Part shown: positions 1-9,262 of the stretch, one piece after another
Layout: each line of letters opens with the position of its first letter
How positions within the stretch are numbered: the first letter of the stretch is position 1
Source of the DNA: Rhizobiales bacterium CCH3-A5
GTDB lineage: Bacteria > Pseudomonadota > Alphaproteobacteria > Rhizobiales > Beijerinckiaceae
NCBI GenBank assembly: GCA_001556025.1
Contig: LSIB01000098.1
Coordinates: 59,044-123,043, forward strand
DNA length: 64,000 nucleotides
Direction of reading: 5' to 3'
Position numbers and translations under genes: made by a program
The notes under the pieces: model-generated
What the model was told of the DNA's origin: nothing
What the model saw: only the letters and a program-made list of their open reading frames with translations
The model's database searches: none

Positions 1-72
1 AAGATTTTCCGGGCTCTCGCGCTTGAACAGCGTCTTGATGCGCGGCCGGACGACTTCGGAGATCCAGTTCAT
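1..72 (-). CDS. accD: acetyl-CoA carboxylase carboxyltransferase beta subunit, N-terminal fragment
   Basis: Only the first 24 codons are inside the window, read on the minus strand from the ATG at 72. The peptide begins [20 protein letters not shown], the usual start of alphaproteobacterial AccD just before its zinc-binding region. AccD forms the carboxyltransferase with AccA and makes malonyl-CoA for fatty-acid synthesis. It lies 38 bp downstream of trpA, matching the known trpA-accD pairing in this group, and is probably cotranscribed. The zinc ribbon and catalytic part lie outside the window. Confidence 0.85.
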   Translation of the reverse strand, partial: MNWISEVVRPRIKTLFKRESPENL

Positions 73-110
73 CGCTTTAGATCCTGACGGGGTTGCCGCA
101 AGCGAGCGGC

Positions 111-959
111 TTACGCCGCGGCCTTCGCCACCTGGCGGACCCCAGCCGCGAGTTCCGCCACCAGCGAGGTGACGGCAGAAACGGTCTTTTCCGTGGCCCT
201 GCCGTCGCCGTCGAGCGAGAGCCGCACGCGCTCAACCAGCGCCGAGCCGACGACGACGCCGTCGGCGCCCTTGGCGATCGCGACCGCGTCCGCCGCCGTC
301 TTGACTCCGAAGCCGACCGCGACAGGCAGGTCGGTATGGCGCTTGATCCGCGCCACGGCCTCGCCGACCGCGTCGTAATTGCCGACCGCGCCGCCGGTCA
401 CGCCGGTCACCGAGACGTAATAGACGAAGCCCGAGGTGTTCTGCAGCACCTTCGGCAGCCTTTTGTCGTCGGTCGTCGGCGTCGCGAGGCGAATGAAATT
501 GAGCCCTGCCGCGAGCGCGGGCAGGCACAGCTCGGCATCCTCCTCGGGCGGAAGATCGACGACGATCAGCCCATCCACGCCGGCCGTCCTCGCATCCTGC
601 AGGAAGCGCTCGACCCCGTAGACATAGATCGGATTGTAGTAGCCCATCAGCACGATCGGCGTGTCTTTGTCCCCGGCGCGAAACGCCTCGACCATGGCCA
701 GCGTCTTCTTCAGCGTCTGGCCGGCCTTCAGCGCGCGCTGGCCGGCGAGCTGCACCGGGATGCCGTCGGCCATCGGATCGGTGAAGGGGACGCCGAGCTC
801 GATGACGTCGGCGCCGGCTGCCGGCAGCGCATGAAGAATGGCGCTGGAGGTGTCGAAATCGGGATCTCCGGCGGTGACGAAGGTCACGAGAGCGGCGCGC
901 CCTTGCGCGGAGCACACGGCGAAACGGGTCTGGATGCGGGTGGAGCCGGTCGTTGTCAT
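111..959 (-). CDS. trpA: tryptophan synthase alpha subunit
   Basis: A 282-residue TIM-barrel protein of normal TrpA length. It cleaves indole-3-glycerol phosphate to indole and glyceraldehyde 3-phosphate, and indole is channelled to TrpB. The signature [13 protein letters not shown] places the catalytic pair at Glu54 and Asp65 (Glu49/Asp60 of the enteric enzyme), and the phosphate-binding GFGVKT region is near the C-terminus. The gene lies upstream of accD on the same strand but is separated from trpB by about 1.3 kb holding a DUF488 gene and a toxin-antitoxin pair, whereas trpB and trpA are normally adjacent. The start is the ATG at 959. Confidence 0.96.
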   Translation of the reverse strand: MTTTGSTRIQTRFAVCSAQGRAALVTFVTAGDPDFDTSSAILHALPAAGADVIELGVPFTDPMADGIPVQLAGQRALKAGQTLKKTLAMVEAFRAGDKDTPIVLMGYYNPIYVYGVERFLQDARTAGVDGLIVVDLPPEEDAELCLPALAAGLNFIRLATPTTDDKRLPKVLQNTSGFVYYVSVTGVTGGAVGNYDAVGEAVARIKRHTDLPVAVGFGVKTAADAVAIAKGADGVVVGSALVERVRLSLDGDGRATEKTVSAVTSLVAELAAGVRQVAKAAA

Positions 960-1010
960 GGGCTTGCGGTTAGCATGACGCAGGGCCGCTTGGCGAGAGG
1001 GGCAGGCGCT

Positions 1011-1397
1011 TCAGGCGATCGCCGCGCCCCGATCCGCCAGAAGCTGGCGCAGCACGGAGCGATGGCAGCGCGACTCGTCCTCGCAATAGCAGCCGACCGA
1101 GAGATTGGATCGATGCGACAGCGCCGCGAGCAGATCGAGCGAGCGGCTCGCCGGCGGCTGCGCCATCTCGGCCTTGAAGGCGCGCACGAAGCTGGCCCAT
1201 TCCTTGTCGGTCCGCGCAGCCTGCGCGGTAGCGACCAGTTCAGCGCTCGGAGCCAGCTCCGGATACCAGACGTCGAACCAGTCATCGGTGGAAAAGCGCT
1301 CCTTGCGCACGCCGCGCGGCGGGCGGCGGACTGTCCCGATGCGGGTGCCTTCATCGGGGTGGCGGGGCGTTCCGAGGCGGACGATGCGGAGGGGCAT
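1011..1397 (-). CDS. DUF488 family protein
   Basis: A 128-residue protein of the DUF488 family. It is recognised by the C-terminal Cys/His cluster GCYCEDESRCHRSVL and by the N-terminal MPLRIVRLGTPR followed by a WFDVWYPELAPS segment. The family has no settled function, and its Cys/His cluster has been proposed to bind metal or act in redox. The gene is co-oriented with trpA and stops 51 bp upstream of its start, so it may be cotranscribed. It is not part of the usual trp operon and looks acquired together with the neighbouring toxin-antitoxin pair, whose promoter diverges from it. Confidence 0.8.
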   Translation of the reverse strand: MPLRIVRLGTPRHPDEGTRIGTVRRPPRGVRKERFSTDDWFDVWYPELAPSAELVATAQAARTDKEWASFVRAFKAEMAQPPASRSLDLLAALSHRSNLSVGCYCEDESRCHRSVLRQLLADRGAAIA

Positions 1398-1479
1398 GAC
1401 TCTCTCGATATCACGATACGAGAGGCTGGCGAGATCGCCCCATACGCTGAACGATTGCCGCTCCCGAAGCGATGCGATA

Positions 1480-1491
1480 ATATAGTTATAT
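1480..1491. promoter_or_regulatory. AT-rich inverted repeat before the antitoxin gene
   Basis: ATATA-GT-TATAT, a 12-bp inverted repeat in an AT-rich stretch that stands out from its GC-rich surroundings. It lies 10 bp upstream of the antitoxin start and overlaps a plausible -10 element. Phd/YefM antitoxins usually repress their own promoter through short palindromes, so this is the likely operator. Function is inferred from position. Confidence 0.45.
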
Positions 1492-1501
1492 CACTACATG
1501 A

Positions 1502-1762
1502 ATGAGTTTCACCGTGAAGCGTGTCGTCTCTGCCGCCGAGGCCAATCGCGAGTTTTCCAAGCTGCTTCGTGCCGTGAAACAGGGAGCGCGCGTCACCGTG
1601 ACGTCGCATGGCGAGCCGGTGGCTGAACTCATTCCGATCGAACCGAAGAAATCCGAGGCCGAGCGGAAAGAGGATGAGATGTTCCGGGCCTTCCTGGACG
1701 ACCTGTCGCGACGCCCGGCCCAAAACCTGCCGCGGGCGACGCGCGACGACATGTACGACTGA
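1502..1762 (+). CDS. type II antitoxin, Phd/YefM family
   Basis: An 86-residue protein with the Phd/YefM fold signature: SAAEANREFSKLLRAVKQG followed by VTVTSHGEPVAELIPI. The N-terminal half would dimerise and bind DNA. The charged C-terminal tail (about residues 50-86, rich in Glu, Asp and Arg) would wrap the toxin. It ends 2 bp before the PIN-domain gene, the classical antitoxin-first arrangement. It probably autoregulates through the AT-rich inverted repeat just upstream. It is transcribed against the flanking trp genes. Confidence 0.88.
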   Translation: MSFTVKRVVSAAEANREFSKLLRAVKQGARVTVTSHGEPVAELIPIEPKKSEAERKEDEMFRAFLDDLSRRPAQNLPRATRDDMYD

Positions 1763-1764
1763 AA

Positions 1765-2220
1765 ATGGCGAGGTTCGCGCTCGATACCAATCTGCTGATC
1801 TATGCCGATGGCTTTAACGAGGCGGCCAAACGAGATTTCGTAATCGATCTGATCGCCCGCCTGGGCCGGGAAGCGGTCGTCCTTCCCACGCAAGTGCTCG
1901 GCGAGTTCTTCAATGTCATGACGCGAAAATATTCCAAGCCCAGATCAGGGGCTCAGGCGCGCATCGACGTTTGGGCGGCTCGCTTTGCGACTCAGCCCGC
2001 TGGCGTCGCGACATTCCGCAGCGCAATCGACATGGCCGCCGCATATGATTTTCAGATCTGGGACGCCCTGATCCTCTGCACCGCCGCCGAGGCCGGCTGC
2101 ATCGCCCTGCTCTCAGAGGACATGCAGCACGGCTTCGTCCATCGCGGCGTGACCGTCATCGATCCCTTTGCCGAGCCGATGCATCCGCTGCTGGCGGATG
2201 CGCTGCGGCATCCGCGCTGA
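1765..2220 (+). CDS. type II toxin, PIN-domain ribonuclease (VapC-like)
   Basis: A 151-residue PIN-domain protein. The four-acidic metal site is visible: Asp7 in LDTNLLIY, Glu47 in LGEFFNVM, Asp100 in FQIWDALIL and Asp119 in LLSEDM. Proteins of this type are Mg-dependent endoribonucleases, often cutting tRNA, and are blocked by the cognate antitoxin. The gene follows the antitoxin with a 2-bp gap (TGA-aa-ATG), so they are translated together. It converges with trpB, whose stop codon is 3 bp away, so the insertion left both trp reading frames intact. The RNA target cannot be read from the sequence. Confidence 0.9.
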   Translation: MARFALDTNLLIYADGFNEAAKRDFVIDLIARLGREAVVLPTQVLGEFFNVMTRKYSKPRSGAQARIDVWAARFATQPAGVATFRSAIDMAAAYDFQIWDALILCTAAEAGCIALLSEDMQHGFVHRGVTVIDPFAEPMHPLLADALRHPR

Positions 2221-2223
2221 CGC

Positions 2224-3441
2224 TCACATCCCGCCCAGGATCTCCGCCACCTGCGGGATGTCCTTGTCGCCCCGACCGCAAAGGTTCATCACCATCAGAT
2301 GGTCTTTCGGCAGCTTCGGTGCGAGCTGAATCACTTTGGCCAGCGCATGGGCCGGCTCCAGCGCGGGGATGATGCCCTCGAGCTTCGAGCAGAGCTGGAA
2401 CGCCTCCAGCGCCTCGTCATCTGTCGCCGAGATGTAGGAGACGCGGCCGGAATCATGCAGCCAGGCGTGTTCCGGGCCGATGCCGGGATAGTCGAGCCCG
2501 GCCGAGATCGAATGCGCGTCCTTGATCTGCCCGTCATCGTCCATCAGCAGATAGGTCCGGTTGCCGTGCAGCACGCCGGGCGTGCCGCCGGTCAGCGAAG
2601 CGGCGTGCAGCCCGGTCGAGAGGCCGTGGCCGGCCGCCTCGACGCCCCACATCTTCACGTCCGGATCGTCGAGGAAGGGGTGGAACAGGCCGATCGCGTT
2701 CGAGCCGCCGCCGATCGCCGCGATCAGGGAATCCGGCAGGCGGCCTTCCGCCTCCTGCATCTGCTCCCGGGTTTCCTTGCCGATCACGGACTGGAAGTCG
2801 CGCACCATCGCCGGATAGGGATGGGGGCCCGCCGCCGTGCCGATGCAGTAGAAGGTCGTGGCGACATTGGTGACCCAGTCGCGCAGCGCCTCGTTCATCG
2901 CGTCCTTCAGCGTCTTGGTGCCGCTCTGGACGGGCACGACCTCGGCACCCAGCATCTTCATCCGGAAAACGTTGGGCTTCTGCCGCTCGACATCGACCGC
3001 GCCCATATAGACGATGCATTCGAGCCCGAAGCGGGCGCAGAGCGTCGCGGTGGCGACGCCATGCTGGCCCGCGCCCGTCTCGGCGATGATGCGCTTCTTG
3101 CCCATGCGCCGCGCCAGCAGGATCTGGCCGAGCACGTTGTTCACCTTGTGCGCGCCGGTGTGGTTCAGTTCGTCGCGCTTGAAGTAGATTTTCGCGCCGC
3201 CAAGATTGTCCGTCATGCGTTCGGCGAAATAGAGCGGCGAGGGCCGGCCGACATAGTGCTTCAGATAGCTCACCATATCCTTCTGGAAGGTCGGATCGAC
3301 CTTGGCGGCCTCGTAGGCCTGCTCCAGCGAGAGCACGAGCGGCATCAGCGTCTCGGCGACGAAGCGGCCGCCGAACAGGCCGAAGCGGCCGTTCTCGTCT
3401 GGCCCGCTGCGGTAGGTGTTGGGATTCTGGGGCGCGTTCAT
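2224..3441 (-). CDS. trpB: tryptophan synthase beta subunit
   Basis: A 405-residue PLP enzyme of normal TrpB length. It condenses indole with serine to give tryptophan. The PLP lysine is Lys99 in [10 protein letters not shown], the phosphate-binding loop is GGGSNAIG, and the C-terminal cofactor region NLCGRGDKD is intact. It follows trpF with a 6-bp gap, so the two form an operon. Instead of trpA, the next downstream sequence is the convergent toxin gene. The start is the ATG at 3441. Confidence 0.97.
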   Translation of the reverse strand: MNAPQNPNTYRSGPDENGRFGLFGGRFVAETLMPLVLSLEQAYEAAKVDPTFQKDMVSYLKHYVGRPSPLYFAERMTDNLGGAKIYFKRDELNHTGAHKVNNVLGQILLARRMGKKRIIAETGAGQHGVATATLCARFGLECIVYMGAVDVERQKPNVFRMKMLGAEVVPVQSGTKTLKDAMNEALRDWVTNVATTFYCIGTAAGPHPYPAMVRDFQSVIGKETREQMQEAEGRLPDSLIAAIGGGSNAIGLFHPFLDDPDVKMWGVEAAGHGLSTGLHAASLTGGTPGVLHGNRTYLLMDDDGQIKDAHSISAGLDYPGIGPEHAWLHDSGRVSYISATDDEALEAFQLCSKLEGIIPALEPAHALAKVIQLAPKLPKDHLMVMNLCGRGDKDIPQVAEILGGM

Positions 3442-3447
3442 GTCCGC

Positions 3448-4128
3448 CTAAGCCTTCTCGTTCTCTGTTCGGGCTGCCTTGCGCGCCGCCGCGATGAAGT
3501 CCCCGATCCTGCCGATATCCTTGACGCCGGGCGCGGATTCCACGCCTGACGAGACATCGACGCCGGCCGGCCGCGCGATGGCGATGGCCTCCCTGACGTT
3601 CCCCGGATCGAGCCCGCCCGATAGCATGAAGCGAAAGCTTGGGTCGAGGCTCGCCAGCAGCGACCAGTCGAAGGGCCTGCCATGGCCACCGGGATAGGCG
3701 GCGTCCTTCGGCGGCTTGGCGTCGAGCAGGATCAGGTCGGCGACGCCGCGATAGGGTTCGATCGCGGCGAGGTCGTCCGGGCCGGCTATACCGAGCGCCT
3801 TCATCACGGGAAGACCGGTCGCGGCCTTGATGGCGGCGACCTCGGTCGGCGTCTCGCGACCATGAAGCTGCAGCCAGTCGGGCTTTAACGTCTGCGCCAG
3901 TTCGACGGCCTGCCGCTCGCTCCAGTCCACGATCAGCGCGACGATCTGCGTCCGTCCCCGCGCTTGCGCCACCAGGGCGAGTGCCCGCTCACGCGAGACG
4001 AAGCGCGGGCTCCTTGGATGGAAATTCAGCCCAACCATGTCGGCGCCGGCCGCCAGCGCGGCCTCGAGCGTCTCGCCCGTGGACAAGCCGCAGATCTTCA
4101 CCGCGATACCGGATTTCAACGTCGTCAT
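3448..4128 (-). CDS. trpF: phosphoribosylanthranilate isomerase
   Basis: The protein has 226 residues from the ATG at 4128 (MTTLKSGIAVKICGLST). The reading frame extends upstream to 4221, but the extra residues are basic and unlike the family, so the internal ATG is preferred. TrpF isomerises N-(5-phosphoribosyl)anthranilate in tryptophan synthesis. The catalytic Cys is Cys13 in KICGLS. The AGADMVGLNFHPRSPR segment and the C-terminal phosphate-binding SGGLDPGNV are family hallmarks. It is the first gene of the leftward trpF-trpB unit and diverges from the TAXI protein gene. Confidence 0.94.
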   Translation of the reverse strand: MTTLKSGIAVKICGLSTGETLEAALAAGADMVGLNFHPRSPRFVSRERALALVAQARGRTQIVALIVDWSERQAVELAQTLKPDWLQLHGRETPTEVAAIKAATGLPVMKALGIAGPDDLAAIEPYRGVADLILLDAKPPKDAAYPGGHGRPFDWSLLASLDPSFRFMLSGGLDPGNVREAIAIARPAGVDVSSGVESAPGVKDIGRIGDFIAAARKAARTENEKA

Positions 4129-4239
4129 GGGCGGCCTATAGCATGATCGTGCGCGCCGCCGCACTTGCGACATGATGGCTGTTAAAGCCAAGCTTTGGCG
4201 AACACGGCGCGGCGCGCGCATGCGGGAATCGGTTGGGGC

Positions 4240-5526
4240 ATGGGGCGACGCGGTTTCACGATACTGGCGGGGCTGCTGGCGATCTTCGGGATCACGGCGG
4301 CGGTGTTCTACTTCGTCAGCCAGCCGAAGACGCTGCGTCTCGCCGTCGGGCCGCTCGGCTCCGAGGATGCGCGCATGGCGGCAGGCTTCGTACAGGGCCT
4401 GAACCGGGAGAAATCCTCGATCCGCCTGCGCCTCGTCCTGACCGAGGGCTCAGAGGAAAGCGCGAAGGGCCTCGACGAGGGCAAGGCCGACCTCGCCATC
4501 GTGCGGCCCGACATCGCGCTGCCGGCGCAGGGCGACACGGCCTTGATCACGCGGCGGTCTTTTCCCTTCATCATCACGACGAAGGAGAGCGCGATCGGGC
4601 GCATCGCCGATCTGCGCGGCCGCCGGATCGGTGTCGTCCGCACTCCGGCCGGCAACCTTACGTTGCTGCAGCGGGTGCTGGAGCAGTACGAGGTCGCGCT
4701 CGACGAAGTCTCGGTCGTCGCGCTTGCGCCCGACGAGATCGTGCCGGCCGCGAAGGAACGACGCATCGACGCCTTCTTTTCGATCAACGCCGTGAGCGCG
4801 CTGACCAACAACGAAGCGCTGAACCGTCTGCGCGCGGCCTGGGGCGAGGATCCCGTGCTGATCCCGATCCGCGAGGCCGAGGCGATCAAGGCGCGCTTCC
4901 GCGCCATCGAAACCGGTGAGATCGTGCGCGGCGCGCTCGGCGGCGACCCGCCAAGGCCCTCCGAGAACCTACCGACGATCTCGATCACCTCCCGGCTGAT
5001 GGCGGCTCAGAGCCTCGACGACAATGTCGTGGGCGAGGTGGTGAAGAGCCTGCTCGCGCTCAGGCTGACGCTCGCGGCCGAATTGCCGGCGATCCAGGGG
5101 CTGGAGGCGCCCTCGACCGACAAGGACGCGCCGCTCTCGGTCCATTCCGGCGCGGCCGCCTTCATCGACGGCGAGCAGCAGACCTTCTTCGAGCGCTATG
5201 GCGACTGGTTCTATCTCGGCGTGATGGGCCTTTCGCTGCTCGGCACCGGGGCCGCCGGGCTGCTCGGCCGCGAGAGCGGCGCGCGCCGGCGCAGGGCGAT
5301 GGCCGGTCTCGACGAGTTGCTCGCACTCTTGCCGGCGATCCGCGCAAGCGATCGCGCTGCCGATCTGGCGGCTTTCGCCAATCAGGCCGACATGATCCTG
5401 ACCCGGGTTCTCAGCGACTATGCGAGGGGCGATCTCGACGGTTCGGGACTCGCCGCCTACCGGCTGGTGATGGACCAGGTCGGGCGGGCGGTGGCCGAGC
5501 GTCAGCGACTGCTCGCGGAGGCATAG
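4240..5526 (+). CDS. TAXI-family TRAP-type solute-binding protein, membrane-anchored at both ends
   Basis: The start is the ATG at 4240 (MGRRGFTILAGLLAIFG), giving 428 residues; a TTG at 4195 would add 15. An N-terminal hydrophobic segment (about residues 5-25) is followed by a TAXI-type periplasmic binding fold: LRLAVGPLGSEDARMAAGFV, then KADLAIVRPDI and DLRGRRIGVVRTPAGN. A second hydrophobic segment at about residues 340-360 (WFYLGVMGLSLLGTGAAGLLG) precedes a basic, helical, probably cytoplasmic tail of about 70 residues. TRAP permease subunits are absent nearby. Two membrane anchors and a tail suggest a ligand sensor or a binding protein for a distant permease. The ligand is unknown. Confidence 0.8.
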   Translation: MGRRGFTILAGLLAIFGITAAVFYFVSQPKTLRLAVGPLGSEDARMAAGFVQGLNREKSSIRLRLVLTEGSEESAKGLDEGKADLAIVRPDIALPAQGDTALITRRSFPFIITTKESAIGRIADLRGRRIGVVRTPAGNLTLLQRVLEQYEVALDEVSVVALAPDEIVPAAKERRIDAFFSINAVSALTNNEALNRLRAAWGEDPVLIPIREAEAIKARFRAIETGEIVRGALGGDPPRPSENLPTISITSRLMAAQSLDDNVVGEVVKSLLALRLTLAAELPAIQGLEAPSTDKDAPLSVHSGAAAFIDGEQQTFFERYGDWFYLGVMGLSLLGTGAAGLLGRESGARRRRAMAGLDELLALLPAIRASDRAADLAAFANQADMILTRVLSDYARGDLDGSGLAAYRLVMDQVGRAVAERQRLLAEA

Positions 5527-5678
5527 ACCTTTTTGCCCCGTGCATGACCGCCAAGGTTGCCCAAACGGCCTCCAGCGTCTATGTGCAGCGCAGCGAAATT
5601 CAGATTCCTCACGAACGGGCTGCGCCGGCCGGGTTTTGACCCTGCCGGCTTGTGGCCATGCACAAGGCCTTATCCCGC

Positions 5679-7502
5679 ATGTCCATGCGCAACATCGCCA
5701 TCATCGCCCACGTCGACCATGGCAAGACCACGCTCGTCGACAAGCTGCTGCAGCAGTCGGGCACCTATCGCGACAACCAGCGCATCATCGAGCGCGTGAT
5801 GGATTCCAACGAGCTTGAAAAGGAGCGCGGCATCACCATCCTGGCCAAGGCGACCTCGGTCGTCTGGAAGGACACCCGCATCAACATCGTCGACACGCCG
5901 GGCCACGCCGATTTCGGCGGCGAGGTCGAGCGCATCCTGAACATGGTCGATTCGGCGATCGTGCTGGTCGACGCCGCCGAAGGCCCGATGCCGCAAACCA
6001 AGTTCGTCGTCTCCAAGGCGCTGAAGCTCGGCCTGCGCCCGATCGTGGCGATCAACAAGGTCGACAAGCCAGACGCCCGCGTCACCGAGGTCATCAACGA
6101 GGTCTTCGACCTGTTCGCCGCGCTCGACGCCAATGATGAGCAGCTCGACTTCCCGATCCTGTACGGCTCGGGCAAGCAGGGCTGGATGGCGCATGACCCG
6201 GCCGGCCCGCAGGACCAGGGCCTCGCCCCGATGTACGACCTCATCCTCTCCCATGTGCCCGAGCCGCGCATCGAGGAGGGCCCGTTCCGGATGCTGGGCA
6301 CGCTGCTGGAGGCAAACCCCTATCTCGGCCGCATCATCACCGGCCGCGTTGTCTCGGGCTCCGCCAAGCCGAACCAGAGCATCAAGGTGCTGTCTGGCGA
6401 CGGTTCGCTCGTCGAGACCGGCCGCATCACGAAAATCCTCGCCTTCCGCGGGCTGGAGCGCACGCCGATCGAGGAAGCCATCCCCGGCGACATCGTCTCG
6501 ATCGCGGGTCTGGTGAAGGGCTCGGTCGCCGACACCTTCTGCGACCCATCCGTCGAGACGCCGATCAAGGCGCAGCCGATCGACCCGCCGACCGTCTCGA
6601 TGACCTTCATGGTCAATGATTCGCCGCTTGCCGGAACCGAAGGCGACAAGGTCACCACCCGCGTCATCCGCGACCGCCTGTTCAAGGAGGCCGAGGGCAA
6701 TGTGGCGCTGAGGATCGAGGAATCCTCCGACAAGGATTCCTACATCGTCTCGGGCCGCGGCGAGCTCCAACTGGCAATCCTGATCGAGACGATGCGGCGC
6801 GAAGGCTTCGAGCTCGGCGTCTCGCGTCCCCGCGTCGTGCTGCGGCGTGACGAGAATGGCGGCCTGCTCGAACCGATCGAGGAGGTCATCATCGACGTCG
6901 ACGAGGAGCATTCCGGCGTCGTCGTGCAGAAGATGTCGGAGCGCAAGGCCGACATGCTGGAAATGCGCCCGTCGGGCGGCAATCGCCTGCGGCTCGTCTT
7001 CCACGCCCCGACGCGCGGCCTGATCGGCTATCAGGGCGAACTGCTCACCGACACGCGCGGCACCGCGATCATGAACCGGCTCTTCCACGATTACCTGCCC
7101 TACAAGGGCGAGATCGGCGGACGCCGCAACGGCGTGCTGATCGCGATGGAGACCGGCGAGGCCGTGGCCTACGCGCTGTGGAACCTCGAGGATCGCGGCC
7201 CGATGATGATCGAGCCCGGCTGGAAGGTCTATCAGGGCATGATCGTCGGCGAGCACACCCGCGAGAACGACCTCGAAGTGAACGTACTCAAGGGCAAGAA
7301 GCTCACCAACATCCGCACCACCTCGAAGGACGAGGCGGTGCGCCTGACCCCGCCGATCCGGATGACGCTGGAGCGCTCGCTGGCCTGGATCGACGATGAC
7401 GAGCTGGTCGAGGTGACGCCGAAGTCGATCCGTCTGCGCAAGGGCGTGCTCGACCCGAACGAGCGCAAGCGCTCGCAGAAGATGAAGCAGGAAGTCGCGT
7501 AA
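5679..7502 (+). CDS. typA: ribosome-associated GTPase TypA/BipA
   Basis: A 607-residue translational GTPase starting [20 protein letters not shown] at the ATG at 5679. In-frame GTG (5652) and ATG (5658) codons upstream are alternatives but would exceed the usual 605-608 residues. The G motifs are complete: AHVDHGKT (G1), [12 protein letters not shown] (G3) and NKVDKPDA (G4). Domains II, III and V and the BipA-specific C-terminal domain follow. It binds the 70S ribosome and supports 50S assembly and stress or cold growth. It stands alone, converging with amn across a long perfect hairpin. Confidence 0.95.
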   Translation: MSMRNIAIIAHVDHGKTTLVDKLLQQSGTYRDNQRIIERVMDSNELEKERGITILAKATSVVWKDTRINIVDTPGHADFGGEVERILNMVDSAIVLVDAAEGPMPQTKFVVSKALKLGLRPIVAINKVDKPDARVTEVINEVFDLFAALDANDEQLDFPILYGSGKQGWMAHDPAGPQDQGLAPMYDLILSHVPEPRIEEGPFRMLGTLLEANPYLGRIITGRVVSGSAKPNQSIKVLSGDGSLVETGRITKILAFRGLERTPIEEAIPGDIVSIAGLVKGSVADTFCDPSVETPIKAQPIDPPTVSMTFMVNDSPLAGTEGDKVTTRVIRDRLFKEAEGNVALRIEESSDKDSYIVSGRGELQLAILIETMRREGFELGVSRPRVVLRRDENGGLLEPIEEVIIDVDEEHSGVVVQKMSERKADMLEMRPSGGNRLRLVFHAPTRGLIGYQGELLTDTRGTAIMNRLFHDYLPYKGEIGGRRNGVLIAMETGEAVAYALWNLEDRGPMMIEPGWKVYQGMIVGEHTRENDLEVNVLKGKKLTNIRTTSKDEAVRLTPPIRMTLERSLAWIDDDELVEVTPKSIRLRKGVLDPNERKRSQKMKQEVA

Positions 7503-7530
7503 ACGGCCTCGCTTCTGTCTGGACACACCG

Positions 7531-7616
7531 CTCATCGTCATTGCGAGCGTAGCGAAGCAATCCAGCGTATGCGCGAGACGGCTGGATTGCTTCGCTACGC
7601 TCGCAATGACGATGAG
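7531..7616. repeat. 36-bp perfect inverted repeat between convergent genes
   Basis: The arms at 7531-7566 and 7581-7616 are exact reverse complements over 36 bp, with a 14-nt loop. The repeat lies between the stop codons of typA (7502) and amn (7636). As RNA it would fold into a very stable stem in either direction, and there is no T-tract. The core, containing TTGCGAGCGTAGCGAAGCAA, resembles a widespread alphaproteobacterial intergenic palindrome. It may act as a bidirectional terminator or be a mobile palindromic repeat. No second copy was noticed in the window. Confidence 0.9.
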
Positions 7617-7635
7617 CCTGTGTGCGCCGGCCGTC

Positions 7636-9090
7636 CTACCTGAACGGTGGCTCGTCGAAGCTTCTGAGCTTGCGCGAGTGGATCGTGCTGCCCGCCTCCT
7701 TCAGCTTCTCCAGCGCGGCGAGCCCGATCCGCAGATGCTCGCTCACTGCGCGCTCGTAGAAGGCGTTCGCCGCGCCCGGCAGCTTGATCTCGCCATGCAG
7801 CGGCTTGTCCGAGACGCAGAGCAGCGTGCCGTAGGGCACGCGCAGCCGGTAGCCTTGCGCCGCGATCGTGCCTGATTCCATGTCGACCGCGATGGCGCGC
7901 GAGAGGTTGATGCGTTTGCGCTCCTTGGTCCAGCGCAGCTCCCAGTTGCGGTCGTCCTGCGTCACCACGGTGCCGGTGCGCAGGCGGTTCTTGAGCGCAT
8001 CGCCCTTCTCGCCGGTGACCTCGGCGGCCGCCTCCTGCAACGCGACCTGCACCTCGGCCAAAGCCGGCACCGGCACGTCGGGCGGCACGAGTTCGTCGAG
8101 GATGCCGTCCTGCCTGAGATAGGCATGGGCCAGCACATAGTCGCCGATGATCTGCGTCTGGCGCAGGCCGCCGCAATGGCCGACCATCAGCCAGCAATTG
8201 GGCCGCAGCACCGCCAGATGATCGGTGATGTTCTTGGCGTTGGAGGGGCCGACGCCGATATTGACCAGCGTCACGCCATCTCCGCTCTCGCGAACCAGGT
8301 GGTAGGCCGGCATCTGGAAGCGGTGCCACGGCGCCGACATCACGCGCTCGGCGGCGGAGACGTCGAGCCCCTGCCGGTCGATCCGCACGCCGCCCGGCGT
8401 CACCAGCGCCTGCGCCGTGCCGGCCTCGATCTCGGCCAGCGCCAACCGCACGAACTGATCGACATAGCGGTGGTAGTTGGTCAGCAGGACCCAGGGCTGC
8501 ACGGCGCGCCAGTCGGTGCCGGTGTAGTGGACCAGCCGGCGCAGCGAATAATCGACCCTGACCGCATCGAACAGGGCGAGCGGGCGCGGCTGCCCATCGA
8601 CGAGGTCGAAGGTGCCGTCGGCGATCTCGTCGCCGACCAGCGAGAGCAGCGGCGTCGGGAAATGGCGCGCGAGCTCCGCGGCCGTGACCTTGCCGCGACC
8701 GAGTTCGTCGCCGCCATCAAGCGCATAAGGGTAGGGAATTTCCTGATCGCTGACCCCGGTCTCGATCATCGCGCCGTATTCCTCCACCAGCGGCCGGAGC
8801 TGGTCGAGCAGGTAGGCGCGGAATTCGGCGGGCTGCGTCACCGTGGTCGAGTACACGCCGGGCGCGGCGAATTTCGCATAGCCGCGCCGGGTCGCCGCCG
8901 GCAGCGCGGAGGGAGAGTAGGTGACGCGCAGAAGCGGATATCGGTAGCGGGCGCGCTCCTGCGCGTCTGGCGGCTGGGTCGTTTCGAAGAAGCGCTGCAG
9001 ATCGGCGCGCAGGGCCGCCTTGGCCTGCCCATACAGGGCCTCCAGCCTGTCGATGGCGGCTTCGGGGCTGGCGGCGGTCTCGAATGTCAT
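7636..9090 (-). CDS. amn: AMP nucleosidase
   Basis: A 484-residue protein of full Amn length. It hydrolyses AMP to adenine and ribose 5-phosphate and so controls the intracellular AMP pool. An N-terminal AMP-nucleosidase-specific domain (about residues 1-190, with LFDAVRVDYSLRRLVHYTGT) precedes a nucleoside-phosphorylase-like catalytic domain. That domain has VNIGVGPSNAKNITDHLAVL, MVGHCGGLR and the substrate-binding AVDMESGTIAAQGYR region near residue 400. The start is the ATG at 9090. It is a single-gene unit diverging from the arsR gene, with 169 bp between them including a large palindrome. Confidence 0.94.
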   Translation of the reverse strand: MTFETAASPEAAIDRLEALYGQAKAALRADLQRFFETTQPPDAQERARYRYPLLRVTYSPSALPAATRRGYAKFAAPGVYSTTVTQPAEFRAYLLDQLRPLVEEYGAMIETGVSDQEIPYPYALDGGDELGRGKVTAAELARHFPTPLLSLVGDEIADGTFDLVDGQPRPLALFDAVRVDYSLRRLVHYTGTDWRAVQPWVLLTNYHRYVDQFVRLALAEIEAGTAQALVTPGGVRIDRQGLDVSAAERVMSAPWHRFQMPAYHLVRESGDGVTLVNIGVGPSNAKNITDHLAVLRPNCWLMVGHCGGLRQTQIIGDYVLAHAYLRQDGILDELVPPDVPVPALAEVQVALQEAAAEVTGEKGDALKNRLRTGTVVTQDDRNWELRWTKERKRINLSRAIAVDMESGTIAAQGYRLRVPYGTLLCVSDKPLHGEIKLPGAANAFYERAVSEHLRIGLAALEKLKEAGSTIHSRKLRSFDEPPFR

Positions 9091-9214
9091 GAAGCGAACG
9101 GTCCTTTCGTTCGGCCGAACTTCTAGCCGGGCTTCCCTCGGTCTGACAACAACGGGCCCGCGCCGTGGCGCGACTCCGCGGCGCGTGGATCACCGGTTGA
9201 CATGGCGGGCAAGG

Positions 9215-9262
9215 CACCGTATAAAACCATTCAGTTAAATAACTGAATGGTTTTATACGGTG
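9215..9262. promoter_or_regulatory. 22-bp perfect palindromic operator overlapping the arsR start codon
   Basis: The arms 9215-9236 and 9241-9262 are exact reverse complements over 22 bp, separated by AAAT. The right arm ends in the GTG start codon of the ArsR-family gene. ArsR regulators bind AT-rich palindromes in their own promoters, so this is the probable autoregulatory operator. Because it covers the start codon, it could also hide the translation start in a hairpin if transcription begins upstream. No strong Shine-Dalgarno sequence precedes the GTG. The site is seen directly; the function is inferred. Confidence 0.7.

Noticed and set aside
5670..7541. A 623-codon minus-strand open frame opposite typA
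   Set aside because: TypA is unmistakable on the plus strand, and the antisense product has low-complexity composition without motifs.
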